In this document: one piece after another, positions 33,179-44,580 of the stretch
Numbering within the stretch: the first letter of the stretch is position 1
Layout of the letters: the number at the start of each line of letters is the position of its first letter
DNA from: Flammula alnicola
Lineage: Eukaryota; Basidiomycota; Agaricomycetes; Agaricales; Strophariaceae
Assembly: GCA_015499995.1 (NCBI GenBank)
Contig: JADNRV010000029.1
Location: 62,001-126,000, forward strand
DNA length: 64,000 nucleotides
Reading direction: 5' to 3'
The notes under the pieces: generated by a model
The model's input: only the letters and a program-made list of their open reading frames with translations
Database searches by the model: none
What the model was told of the DNA's origin: nothing
Position numbers and translations under genes: made by a program

Positions 33179-34808
33179 TCAACCTGGGTGCGTACTGATC
33201 GTAACGCCAGCAGCTTTGGCCGGGCCTGCAATATCGACTTTCTGGATATTCGTCGCTTTACCAGGTGCATCGAGCGACAAAACGTCGATGCTGGTAGCGT
33301 TGGGAGCGAGGACATACAGGAAACTAGCAAGTATAAATTAAAAAGGATTGAACTGGCAAAAAAATCTTTAAACTCACTCTTTCCCGCCGATAGTGGCAAC
33401 GTCGTTGTCAATCGTGCCAGATCCTTTTGGTCTGTGGGTATTGCTAAAATTAAAGACCGTCAGAAATAGTCCAGCATAATGGAAATTTATAAACATCTAC
33501 CATTACAATCGTTCCCTTGAGGTTGCTATCGACATTGACCTCAGTAACAGTCGATGTTCCGATATCAGTCAAGAAGAAGTTTCCTGTCTTCGGACTGAAG
33601 CTTGACCAGCAAGTCGCGACCTGGCCGGCGATGGCATTCGCAGAGGATCTGTCTCCTGAACTGGTTGCATTACTACCAGACGCGGCAGAAGTATTGCCGT
33701 TGACCGCGTTGAAGTCGAAGATGTCGAATCCAAGGCCCGCATCCGTGGCGAGGACAGCATTCTTCCCACCGATGACGGTCATCGAAAAAGGCAGAAGGCC
33801 GCCTTTTTGCGGTCCGACGGACTTGAAGTCCGCAGAGAGCGATCCGTCTGCGGCGATATCCCACACGGCGAGGAATCCTGGAGTAGGAGGAACCCCTTCA
33901 CCGAGGCAATGAGTTGGGTGTTGTCTTCCGAGAAAATGATGTGGCTCGTGCTGCCTGCAGGACCAGTTGCTGGGGTCGTCTGGTTTAGGTTGAGCGAACG
34001 AACAGTGTTCGCTATGGGTACGAGGCCATTCTGCTTGTCTACCTTGAAACAGCTATTTTTTTTTTGTCAGTGAATGCGTTCTCGACAGTTACATCTATAT
34101 GGATCCATACATACCCAACTCCGTTGATCTCTCCGCCGTTTAAAGCACAGACAGTGTTTCCCGCTTTGTTAATAGCGAGAGACATTGGAAACTGTCCACC
34201 GCTGCCTACCGGCTTCCCGATCATATTGAGGCTTGTCGGATTGCTGGGGTTGAGGCTGAAGACAGCCAAGGTGTTTGATCCGGACTGTAAAAGAACAATC
34301 AATGTTCAATTGCAAATGGCCATCAGTATATAGAAATGCTTACATTCACTGTGGCGACAATGTTGCCAGCAGCGGATACCTTGACAGATCCTTGGGCAAA
34401 CAGGGGATCGGGGCCATTTGGTGACGTGATGCCATGAGCGCCTATTCCTCCTGCGTCAACGGCTTCTCGGAGCGTCTAATAAAGTGTCGGTTAATGAGGA
34501 CATTTACAATTAAAGAGATATTTGTCCTTACCAAAGTTCCATCTGTGCCGATGTCAGCAGCGATCAGCATATTTCCACTAGGTTCATTCGTGATAACTGC
34601 AAACTTAATCAGTAACCGGCAAATCATTGAACGAACTATAGTGCAAAAACGCACAGTATGCTGCCCCCGCAGAACTGCCGCGAGCTGGGCCCATTTGACG
34701 GCTCGCAGAATTAGGCGCAGTGGTTGGGGCTCTAGAGGAAAGAGGAAAAGCACTGGCAGCGGAGGCCAAGAGGACAGAAACAACGATGGAGCCAATGGTT
34801 AACTTCAT
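33179..34808 (-). CDS. Secreted lactonase-like beta-propeller protein
   Basis: MKLTIGSIVVSVLLASAASAFP is a clear signal peptide. The mature protein shows repeated blade motifs like those of the 3-carboxymuconate lactonase/6-phosphogluconolactonase-type propellers: ITNEPSGNMLIAADIGTDGT, VATVNSGSNTLAVFSLNPSN, SLAINKAGNTVCALNGGE, HIIFSEDNTQLIASVKG, FLAVWDIAADGSLS, WSSFSPKTGNFFLTDIG, LAPNATSIDVLSLD. It ends GVTISTHPG, stop TGA 33179-33181. About seven short introns. Between SVKG and VPPTPGFLAVWD the frame needs one extra G at the G4 run (33893-33896), as in other genes downstream. Catalytic activity is not established for this secreted fungal group; the propeller assignment rests on repeat pattern. 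Confidence 0.78.
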
Positions 34809-36104
34809 GACGGCGTGATGGGCTGAGGAACGAAAATGAATATAATAAAATGAGTGTAGAGTGAGTCGCTGGTCACGACAAGTGAAGAACGTCAAGGAAA
34901 AACTAGAGCGCTGCTCTGGAGAAAAAAACAGGGACGAAGTGTTGAGCTTGAAGAGAAGGCGAAGGTATGTCAAATCGAAAACCCGCTTGGAAGTTGCAGT
35001 GGCATACCTTTTAGATGGCTTATATAGTTGTCTAGCCAGTTACCTGCTGCAGGCTTGATTGTGTGTTCATATGGGACACATTCAGCGAATATCTATTTTT
35101 GTAGATCAAAACGTGGTTATTGATATGGGCGTTCAGAACAACTCGTCGGCGCTGTCATAGAAGTTTCGAGCAACCACCCGTGCGGATCAATTGGCTTTAT
35201 TTACCTCGGGAGTGAGTCTAAACTGAGTACAAGGGACTGCTGCCTCCAGTACCAAATACTATGGGGACTCGAGATCGCAATTAAACCAACAGTAACCACA
35301 TCATCTTGCATACATATGACTTTATTTTTCGGGGTTTATGAAGGCTGAGGAGGGCTGAGGGCGTATTTGATGGTTTCAGCTCGACGGTATTTACCAGGTA
35401 CTGTATGTACCTCGTATCTATTCTTAAACTTCTTACGATTAAAGCGCATGCCCTTTACATTTTCCGTTAAGCAATAGTTAGATTTGAGAATGCACTGTTC
35501 GTCCGCACCACTGGAGACCACTCGGGCTTTTTGTGTCCGGATCTCTCCAGATTCATGAGTTCTGAAATTTCCAGGCGCTTATGCAAGCCATGTATTTCGA
35601 CGTCCTCGACCGTTCGAATTTGATGATGACACAGTCCTGGCTTCAGCAAGGCACCTGGATTTTGAATGATACCAACTTTTTGTCATGAAGATAGTTGTCG
35701 ACATCGACAGTATGTGCTCGGTTACCGTTGCCAAAGATGGAATGATATGCCAACGTCAATCAGTTGAGTTGTAATCGACAACACTGGAGCGCACTTCCTG
35801 ACTGAAAGAAGAACAAGGTCGTATCGTTACCAATAACTATTGGATCTGTTCCAACGTTATGACGATTATGAAAAAGAATAAAAGTGCATGATTTCAGTTT
35901 CAACTTTCAAACTTTCAGAGTAGATTAGATTATCAGATGAGATGATGTCACCTTTTTCTTTTTGCCTCCGACCCACTTGATGTCATTCGCCTATTTTCGG
36001 GCACAGTACGTACAAATAAGAAAGGAACGCACCAAGACGGCTCCTGTCTTTCACAAACACCGAAATCTGCACCACCACCACAAGCTAGTCAGACAGTATC
36101 TACA
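34809..36104. other. Intergenic, no supported gene
   Basis: 1.3 kb between the propeller gene and the small gene at 36105. Short ORFs only. The left part is the propeller gene promoter. Confidence 0.5.
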
Positions 36105-36507
36105 ATGGTGTCGAACACCCAAAAGCGACAAACCACGTCCGGGACGAACTCGCCCCCGCTCGAGGCTACAGGCGAGGAAAAACCTATGGGTATGGCGTCC
36201 GTCGACCACACCATAAATGCGGGGTATGTCCCCGATCGGGAGCAGAGGAAAGGTGCGTTTTCGTTTTTGTGTCTGCGATGCGGTTGGTTCGGTTGTTGAC
36301 TCTTTCGTCCTTTTGTTGCTTTTTGTCCGCAGAATACTTTGGATGGGTGAGTTAAGAGTGTCTCAGATGGTTATTGTTTGCTTTGGGTAGGATTGAACAA
36401 TTTTGATTTTTTAATTCTAGGGGGAAGAATGCAAGAAACGGCGGGGGAAGAAGCAATCGAGGAAAGTTGGGCAGAGCATGTCAGATAAGATGGAGAAGAT
36501 GATGTGA
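36105..36507 (+). CDS. Small basic hypothetical protein with a 14-nt microexon
   Basis: Three-exon model of 82 residues: exon 1 36105-36252 (MVSNTQKRQTTSGTNSPP...), a 14-nt exon 36333-36346 (EYFGW), and exon 3 36421-36507 (GEECKKRRGKKQSRKVGQ...), ending SMSDKMEKMM with TGA at 36505-36507. Both introns have good GT..AG signals (GTGCGT...CCGCAG and GTGAGT...TTCTAG) and the phases fit. The product is hydrophilic with a Lys/Arg-rich stretch, without signal peptide or membrane span. No known domain recognised. Confidence 0.6.
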
Positions 36508-37565
36508 GAGGGTTGGGTGTGGTATGTTGAGCAGGAGCCTTAAAGAAAGAGGAAAAGCGCGGAAGAAGAAGGGGGTTAACTTGGACTTACATTTGTATTT
36601 GTATGTCGCGTAATATGAGTCGCTTGCTTTGAACTTTGAAGTTGAGCTTTGGAATACTAAGGAAGTTGGGCAGCTTGAGAGCGGCTGTAGCATGACGCAT
36701 AAATTTGTCAATAATGGAATATGTGTAGACGATGATCGATGAAATACGAACCTGTGAATTAAAGTCGATGATAATTTGCATCTGCTTTAGAACTCTGCTC
36801 GAATGTCCATTGCGACGACCTTCAGTTAGAGAATTTCAAGGGACAAAGATGCGTGTTTCGTCGAGAACCCGTCCGGTTTTTGGAAAGGCAGAAATAAAAG
36901 AAAAGGACATCTCCGACTTAGGACTTCGTAAGACGCGCACACACTCAACGACGGAAGGAGAAAAAGTAAAAGTCCACAATAAGGCTACCGAGCCTGAGGG
37001 TATGAATAATTACACTGGTTTTGGAGCAGTCTTTATGAGGCATGCAGATTGCAGACGAGAGGAAGAAGAAAACGTCTTGGGCGCAAGATTGGCGAGAAGG
37101 AAAAGAGACGATTTTTTCGCACTAAATATGTTTGCATGGCGGATTCCTCTCTTCACAGAGCGACGTAAATGCCGTGGGAAGCGAACATTTCTGAGAAAGA
37201 GACCAATATAGTCCGTTGGGATGCTTCAGTTCGAGACCTAGTTGATTGAAAAAGGGTGGTAGATATTTTCGCGACCTCACATTCAAATACGTACATCGAT
37301 ATCTCATATCGGAGAGTCCGACCTGGATTCCTAATCAACACGTACAGAACTCCAATCCTCCCTTCCAAGAAAGCGAGCAGGGCACGGCCATGCTGTGATT
37401 CTGTTGTCGTTGCCTCGGAAGACAGTAAATGGCAGAAATAGTAGAACACACAGGTGGGCGCCCAACAGATCATGAGTGGGAAGGGATTGGCGCGGTCGTT
37501 CATTATCTTCCCCGTATGCGAACACTGAAACGCGTCTATCTCGTGGTCGCGACGTGCGATTGGGA
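36508..37565. other. Intergenic, no supported gene
   Basis: 1.06 kb between the small gene and the 3' end of LSM8. The plus-strand ORF at 36732-37211 (159 codons) has no recognisable features and lacks splice-linked support, so I did not call it. Confidence 0.45.
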
Positions 37566-37985
37566 TCATGAATAACGGATGGGTGGAATAGGTTCTGCAC
37601 GTATGGTAGCAAGATCGACTGATTTATCGATCTCTTCATCGATTTCGCCCACGAGACATCTGGAAAGGAAAAATGAAACGCGTTAGCATAACGCGCTCTT
37701 GCTGCAGGAGACATAATTTGGACGAACATCATTTCCCCCTTGACGAGGTAGAGACCGAGAGGAATCTCCTCGACGCCCTCGTCGACGCTGTAGACGCGTT
37801 CCTTGGAGTCTGCGAGAACGATGTTTGATTTTTGATCAAAGCCGGCCAACACGCCCTAGAAGCCAATGAAAATGAATGAATGACCTTCCTTGCAGGAAGA
37901 GACTGAGTTTACTGACCACGATTGCGCGCCCGTCTTGGAGGACGAGGAGGACCCGACGGTCGACGTAGCCCTGCAGGCTAGACAT
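37566..37985 (-). CDS. LSM8: U6 snRNA-associated Sm-like protein LSm8
   Basis: Subunit of the nuclear Lsm2-8 ring that binds the 3' oligo(U) of U6 snRNA. Exon 1 (ATG 37985) gives MSSLQGYVDRRVLLVLQDGR and AIV; the next exon gives GVLAGFDQKSNIVLADSKE, RVYSVDEGVEEIPLGLYLV and KGEMI. The last exon, after an intron whose donor GTTCGT lies just inside the apparent ORF, gives CLVGEIDEEIDKSVDLATI and ends PPIRYS, stop TGA 37566. Both Sm motifs are intact and the N-terminal VDRRVLLVLQDGR block is diagnostic of Lsm8 within the family. About 93 residues, normal length. Confidence 0.95.
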
Positions 37986-38255
37986 GGCTGGCACTGGCAA
38001 TGATGAGGTTGCGAGCGAAGAGGACGGCAACGGGGTCCGTGCATGCACGTGCCATCTCGGCCCTTGTGAGTAAATAATTTTGATACATGGAACAATTCAA
38101 TTCCACTTGTCATCCTCCTTATTCCTCTCTTTCTCCTCCGCCGCGGCCTCCCAATTCGATATTCGACCTCGAAAGCTCGTTTTTAGCTTCAGATCACATT
38201 GTATGTCGTTTTTTCTCCTTTATTTTGCTCTTCTCATAGTACAACACAGCCTTCA
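37986..38255. promoter_or_regulatory. Bidirectional promoter, LSM8 / TPT transporter
   Basis: Only 270 bp separate the ATGs of the divergent genes. On the plus strand the part next to the transporter is strongly pyrimidine-rich (about 38100-38250), as is usual near fungal transcription starts. No clear TATA box. Confidence 0.5.
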
Positions 38256-41200
38256 ATGTCTTCCATGATTCACGACCAGGAGAAACATGCCGCAGAACAA
38301 GAGATGCTGCAAGTGAAAGTACCTTCTTCTTCTGCGGCTATGGACCTGCCATCCCCAGTATCTGCCCAAACGCCCAAGACGACGCCCACAGCTGCGAAAT
38401 ATAAGCTCTCAGCGGCTACCATCATTCCCATCTGGATCGTGCTCAGCTCGTCTGTCATCATCTATAACAATTACCTGTACAACTCGCTCAGTTTCAAGTA
38501 CCCCGTCTTTCTCGTGACATGGCACTTGGGCTTTGCCGCCATTGGCACGCGAATTCTCCAAAGGACGACGCACCTCCTTGATGGCGTCAAGGACGTGCAT
38601 ATGACGAAGGAGATGTTCGTCCGCTCGATATTGCCCATTGGCCTGCTCTTCTCGGCAGTTTGATCCTCAGCAATACCGCGTATCTCTATCTCAGCGTATC
38701 GTATATCCAGATGCTAAAGGTGTGTGTCTTTTATCTTGAGTCATTTGCTACCATCGTTGCCTCGCGGCATGGTGCGGTGCCTAGTAATGCGATGTAACTA
38801 ACAGATAATTAATGTAGGCGTTTACACCAGTCGCTATTCTTCTCATTTCTTGGGTTTCCCGCCTGCAAGACCCGAATAGGAAACTCGCCGTTATCGTCCT
38901 CATGATCTCGACCGGCGTCGCGCTGGCGTCGCACGGGAGCTTCGGTTCAACCTCATGGCTTCCTCACACAATCTGCCGCCGTTGCTGTAAGTCCTCCTTT
39001 GTCTCCCTACTATCTCCATTTTCCAAATTACGTGCACCGTCGCGTCTTGTCTTCCGTTCTTGGCATAATTAATCATTCTTAATACCCTTACCGAACAACG
39101 ACTAATTGCTTATTTATCCTTTTTCAGTTTGAAGCGTCGCGTTTGGTCATGATTCAAATTCTTTTGCACAACCTCAAGATGGACCCGCTCGTGTCGCTGC
39201 ACTATTATGCCCCAGTCTGCGCCATTATCAACCTTTTCTTCTTGCCCTTCACAGAAGGTCTCGCGCCCTTCTACGAGCTCCAGAGGTTGGGTGTCGGTGT
39301 GCTCGTCACCAACGCCTCGGTTGCCTTCCTTCTGAATGTGGCTGCTGTATTTTTGGTCGGGGTAGGCAGTGGACTGGTCTTGACCCTTGCTGGTGTCTTT
39401 AAGGTGAGGCTCAGGCACGTTTTCCACGCGTTTGAGGTTCTTTTTTTCTCTTCGTGTTTTTGTTTTATTTTTTTCGTGCTTTCGCATTTCTTTCTCGGTT
39501 TCGGTTTTTTGATATCTGTTTCTTCGCGCATATATTTTGGAGAACCATGTTCTTATCCCTGGTTCGATACCTCTGGGGTTCTGGAACGTGTCTACTTGCC
39601 CTATCTCTGCCATCCCTTTTCTGGCCTCGCTTTCACAAGCTGGAGAAGGCAATCTATGCGTTCGATTGGTTGGAGTTGGCGCGACTTAGCCAGGTCACCC
39701 GGTACATGTTTTTGCCGTTCGAAATTTCTTCGCAAGTGCGCACTCCCGATGGATGCTGCACCGTATCGCCGTTCTTACTCTCCACCTTCTAACTATCTTT
39801 CTCATCGCGAACTCGCGCATTGCCGGAAATATCTGCTTTTCTTTTAGTTTCTCCTCTTTCGTCTCGTCTATTCTCCACGATCCAAAATCGGCGAGTATAT
39901 GCGGATGTGAATCTCGAAACCTGTGGTTCTTTTTTTCTCTCTCAATTTTTTGGAGCTAGTCCTCCAGCGACATGTCGGATGATGTCCTCGCTCCCACATC
40001 AAAATATGTGAAGGTTGGACAGAACCCTATCGACCTTTCTCACCTACATTTTGGGGGATATGCCTAGAGTAGATGCAGGTTTTCGAGATTCTGTTGAATC
40101 TTTCTCTTTTCAAAAATTTCAACTGTCACCACTCTTTTCCTTTGCTTGAGGTGGGGCGCATTGTGTGCTTGATCCTTCAAGGTGTTCGGCCTCTTTTTCT
40201 GTCAGTCGACGCGTTCCTTGACCTTGATATTGGCGATGATAATCAGGGCATAGGGCGAGTTACAACGCCATTTGTTGCCATGCGTCGGTGGTCATATGGG
40301 GTAGTTGTCCCGCATACATCGGTTTAACTTTATTCGATGGTTTTTATCCATCTTGGAATTTCTTTACGAATTCTAGATATTGGCGGGGTCGCACGACTAG
40401 TGGAGAAGGACCCTCTCTGTGTCCTTTTCACTCTTCCTTTTTGAGGCTAGAGAGGGACCCCACATGATCTGACGTCGGTCCTCCTGTCTATTTGTCCATC
40501 TGACACACCGACCTCTTTTTAAAAAAAGAAAAACACTTCTCTTCCCGACCTCGCTCCTTTCGACCTTTTCTTCTCTCATTTTTTGAGTTGGCGTTCCGTA
40601 GCCGTTTGTGGCGCCGCTTCGGAGAAATAGACAACTGGAGGCGAGGGTGCTTTCTCACGTCATGTCAACTCTGAACCCCGAATCCTTATGTGCTTGTCGC
40701 TTTGCTAGTGTTTTCTCCCCAGCTGCTCAACTGACCGGAAACACGTGTGTCTCGGGAAGTGCTGCGGTTCTTTCCGGATATGGGGTGGACCCGTTGGGTT
40801 TGTCGCGTCGACGGGTGACAAGCTCAACCAAGTTCGGGATGCGTGATGCGACCCACATCACTGGACTTCGCTTTCGGAGTCTTTTCCTCTGCTATTTTGT
40901 TTTTCGCATGTCCCGGTAGTTATCTTAATGCCTCGACTGCCTTCTTTTCCTTTTTGTCTTTGGTCTCCCTTTTTTCTTGTTGATTTTCTTTTTACGAGTT
41001 CTGATTTGACCATTTTTCTTTCTCATTCTGTTTCATGTCTCGTTGGATGTGCTTGCTGATTATCTTTCGCTCTTTTCCCTGCACATATCTCCTCGCCCTC
41101 CTCGCCCTGCGATTTCTTTGCACGTCTTGTGATCGACCATTTATTGACGACGACGACGATCCATTTAATCGACATCTGCCCATGCCAATGACATCCTCGG

Positions 41201-42203
41201 TTACCGATCGCCGCGTATTTTGGCTCAAATGTGTCTTTACCACACGTTCGCTTCTTGCCGTTATTTCTGGACCTGTTTCGTTCCAAAAACGACTTTAAAC
41301 CTCGCTACCTTTAACTACGGACCTCCACTCCGACGCCGACGAAATGCCAAACTCTATTGCGCATGACATTGGACATTGAACATTGGACGGTGGTCATTTG
41401 GACATGACGCGTCAAATTAACTGGCGTTTTCCCTCGGACTTGACATTTCAATTTTATTCTGTCGCTATTTTCGCATCTAGGACATCCTGCTGATCACTGG
41501 ATCCGTGCTTATCTTTGGAAATCAGGTTACGCCTCTGCAGGTCTTTGGTGAGTTGCTGGTTCACTCGCCCTTCTTCCCATGTCCTTGTCGTTGTTGTTTT
41601 GCTTTGCTCCTTTCGTATCTCGAAGCTTTCCAGATTATGCTTTCTTTCATTTTGGCAATATGACCTCTTCGGAGTCGTTGCTGTCTCCGTGAAGCGTATA
41701 CCTTTGCTCGGTCTTCGACCTTCGCTTCTTAATTATTCTCACATGGATCTTCTTCTACCTCGTCGTCCTGGCTTTGCGTCGTCTCATGTCGTCGCGAAGC
41801 CTGGGTAATTTATTCTGTGGAAGTTGTCATACCTTTCAATGGTTGCTTCATCATCACCCTTCAATTAGCTTTTGGGGTTTGCGCTGCTTACACGCGCAAG
41901 GATTCCACTTCTGTTTGCGCAGTTGGAATCTCAACTCTAGTTCCTCTCTTTCTAATAGGTTGGGTTAACCCGCATTCCGTGCGCTGTACCCTTTATTTGC
42001 TTTCTTGTCCCACTGTCCATTCCGCTACTCCGTTTCCTCGTTCTCACATACGAACTTCCTTCTTCATTAAACAACTTAAACTTTGTTCTGCTTACATTGC
42101 TTGGTTCTGTCGCTCTTTGCAAAATTCTGATCATCTTGTTCTCACAGGTTATTCCATCGCCCTGGGAGGTCTTATCCTGTACAAGACTGCATCATCAAAG
42201 TAA
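38256..42203 (+). CDS. TPT/drug-metabolite transporter (sugar-phosphate or nucleotide-sugar type)
   Basis: Multi-pass transporter of the triose-phosphate translocator (DUF250) branch, normally an antiporter in Golgi, ER or other endomembranes. Disordered N-terminus (MSSMIHDQEKHAAEQE), then helices: AATIIPIWIVLSSSVIIYNN, YPVFLVTWHLGFAAIGTR, GSLILSNTAYLYLSVSYIQM, LKAFTPVAILLISW, LAVIVLMISTGVALASHG, VSLHYYAPVCAIINLFFLP, GVLVTNASVAFLLNVAAVFL and SGLVLTLAGVFK. After a 2,077-nt intron (39404-41480) come DILLITGSVLIFGNQVTPLQ and, after a 600-nt intron (41548-42147), GYSIALGGLILYKTASSK. Three one-base gaps (near 38654, 38936 and 38957) break the frame at otherwise perfectly conserved blocks; each is corrected by one extra base, G or C, in a short run. 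Family certain, substrate unknown. Confidence 0.88.
39404..41480 (+). other. Giant 2,077-nt intron of the TPT transporter gene
   Basis: Flanked by AAG|GTGAGG and ATCTAG|GAC. The exons on either side join directly in a conserved block (LTLAGVFK / DILLITGSVL), so no coding exon is missing. The content is strikingly pyrimidine-rich on the plus strand with no conserved ORF on either strand. The 180-codon minus-strand ORF at 39110-39652 is antisense to exon and intron and highly biased in composition. Confidence 0.8.
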
Positions 42204-43687
42204 ACGTCTGTCGTACCTTCCCTTGCACGATCCGATACAACATTATATCATGAACTCCATACTTTGAATTTGCCCACTAGAATAATAAGTATTATATCTT
42301 TCATTTTTTCTGCCTTGGACTTTCTGGCCCTCCTTCGCTCCTTCGAATTCCCTTGCTGGTGCCATCGCGCCGCGTCCTCTCCTTTTTCTCACTCTCCTTC
42401 ATCCATCGTCTGCCACTCTTCCTCCTTGTATCACCATGGACACAGACGTAGACGCCTGTGCTTCTCCCTCCCATGCTCTTCCCCTGCTTTCTCTGTAACA
42501 CCCTTGTACGATTACCTTATCCTCCTTTTCATATTCATCATTCCTTTCCCACCTCCCTCCATCTTATCCATCTCTGCATCCTGGTGTCTCGCGAAGCACT
42601 CTCGCAAGTTCCCCAAGTGGACGGCGTTAGTACGGACACCCCTGGCAAATTTTCGAGTTCGCCGCCGCCCCGTCCTACTCCCAATGATTTGATGCTGTAC
42701 GCACGAATAGTTTATGCACTGATCTCTCTCATACGCGCATATATCTTCCCTTCCCGTTCTAGACAGATCCAGCGTATACTGTCCATACTTGTACAAGCGT
42801 TCCCTCTTGTACAGCTGTGTACCTCCTTCACCCTTTCTTCCCTTCCGCCGACTCGATGTGACTTTTCTCTTCATGTTATTTCGTCGATATGGCTCCGTTT
42901 CAAGTTAAATAATTATTAGTTGACTGTGCGTAGTCTACAGCAGGCCATGGTTCCGGTTCTCCTCTTTCGAGGTTCTGGTACTGTCGCGTATATATATAGA
43001 CATTTAGAGTGCGACAATTTGGTGATATCTAGCGCCCATTTTGAATTATCCTGCCGCGGCGCTCACCCCTTTCAAAGGCATTTCTTACAGCACTTGTTTC
43101 TACTCTGACGTTGGCGCTGATGGTTGATCTCTTGTAGGTTTGTCATTTCATTCTTGGAAGTCTTGGAATCCTGAGAGCGACCTGAATCATACAATGTTTG
43201 CTTTTGATTTTGATTTTGATGCAGAATCGACTGTCTAATAAAACCTCACAATATTCTACAGGAATTATAAGTTCATCTCTGCGTGATGGCACTTGATATC
43301 ATTCCTACTCTCCAATCGGCTTCATCCCTTTTGCTCAGGCTTGCTATGTCGTTTTGACATTCAGTGACAGTCTTGGCATTGACTCCACGCAAATTTCCTG
43401 TCTTTATACCTCCAACTCCAGTCCTTCAACGCATCTTGGCGCTCCGGGCGGAGTCCAGGAAACGTTCCAACCTGGATTGATCATTGCTACCGCATCATGA
43501 TGTACACGATCGCCGGATTGTACTTGGTGTGTTTCCCACTTTTCTACTGTATACTCCGCATAGGTTCACGTACATAACTTGCCCGTCATTCTTCAACCAG
43601 TCTGGCGCGGTAGGCATCTATGAGTCAATTCTTTGCGTTATGTTCAAAGTCTTGGCCCCGCTGAACTCGGACCTTCCTAGAATATGG
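42204..43687. other. Intergenic, pyrimidine-rich left half
   Basis: From 42204 to about 42870 the plus strand stays C/T-rich, probably 3' UTR of the transporter. ORFs here are composition artefacts. The right half leads into the promoter of the secreted gene. Confidence 0.5.
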
Positions 43688-43695
43688 TATATAAG
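43688..43695 (+). promoter_or_regulatory. TATA box of the secreted cysteine-repeat gene
   Basis: TATATAAG, 71-78 nt upstream of the ATG at 43766. Confidence 0.55.
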
Positions 43696-43765
43696 ATGCT
43701 GGTGAAAGTTGAACGAACTCTCTTCATCATTCAAACCCCCAGTTGAATAATCTTCGAATTTTAAC

Positions 43766-44580
43766 ATGTTCAAACTTTCTGTCACCCTCGCTCTTGCGGC
43801 TTTTGTTGCTCCATTGGCTTATTCCCAGAGCACCATCCCAGTTGGAGGACACTGTACGGTTGATTAAAGTTGTCAAAGCTCCACAACGAATAGCTGACTT
43901 TTTCATTCACAGGTTCTGGCATTGCTGGTCCACTTCCTGTGCGTGCTTCGAGCATATATGGCCGTTGAACCTTTCCTTGCTAACCTTCTCCCTTAATCTA
44001 GACCCCTTGTGAGCTACCTCCGTTTGTGAGAAAACAATCTAGCCCTGCCAGACGCTAATCGCCTTGAAGGCGTTTCTGGAAGTATTTGTTGCCCCGTCGG
44101 GCCCGACCGATCCTTGTAAGAACACGAATGTTACAGTCCAAGAATTTAAAGACATCGTGCTGTTGAAGCTGATCTTCTTTTTCATCTGCCAGGTGCGCGG
44201 CGGTGTCGTCCTGCCCTAGTCAATTTCTTCCTGAAGGCGGACTCTGTGCGTGATACTTATCGCGGCGGTGATTTCGCTTTCTCCTAAAGGCTAATACCAC
44301 CCTCTTTTCCTTCTTCTAGGCTCCGGATTTGCTGGCCCAAGTCCTGTAAGTGAGACAGTTATGAATGCATATTTTCGGTGCTGATCTTTCCGTAGTATCC
44401 TTGTAATTCTCACGCAGTCAATGTAGTGCAGCGTCAGTCTCAGCCAAACTACTGTTTTCCTCTAGGTTTCCCCGGCACTACCTGCTGCAACATCAGCCCT
44501 GACAATTCTCTGTAAGGGTCTCTCGCAAATTGACGGACATGCATTGATTAATGTATCACAGTTGTGAGACCAGCTGCTGA
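43766..44580 (+). CDS. Small secreted cysteine-rich protein with two internal repeats
   Basis: The signal peptide MFKLSVTLALAAFVAPLAYS is followed by QSTIPVGGHC. Six or more small exons follow, most ended by clear GT..AG introns. Splicing gives two related modules. Module 1 is HCSGIAGPLPT, then DANRLEGVSGSICCPVG, PDRSLCAAVSSC. Module 2, after PSQFLPEGGL, is CSGFAGPSPYPC, then FPLGFPGTTCCNISP, DNSLCETSC and stop TGA at 44578-44580. The repeated pattern C-SG-[IF]-AGP-x-P...CC-x(6-7)-SLC...C and the even cysteine content suggest disulfide-stabilised tandem domains. The exon between the first module's AGPLP and DANR is the least certain. It resembles fungal small secreted proteins in general; no specific family is recognised. 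Confidence 0.7.

Noticed and set aside
36732..37211. 159-codon plus-strand ORF upstream of LSM8 end
   Set aside because: Charged low-complexity translation without any family signature or splice-linked exon.
39110..39652. 180-codon minus-strand ORF rich in Lys/Glu
   Set aside because: Antisense to a conserved transporter exon and to the pyrimidine-rich intron; its composition is the mirror of C/T-rich plus-strand DNA.
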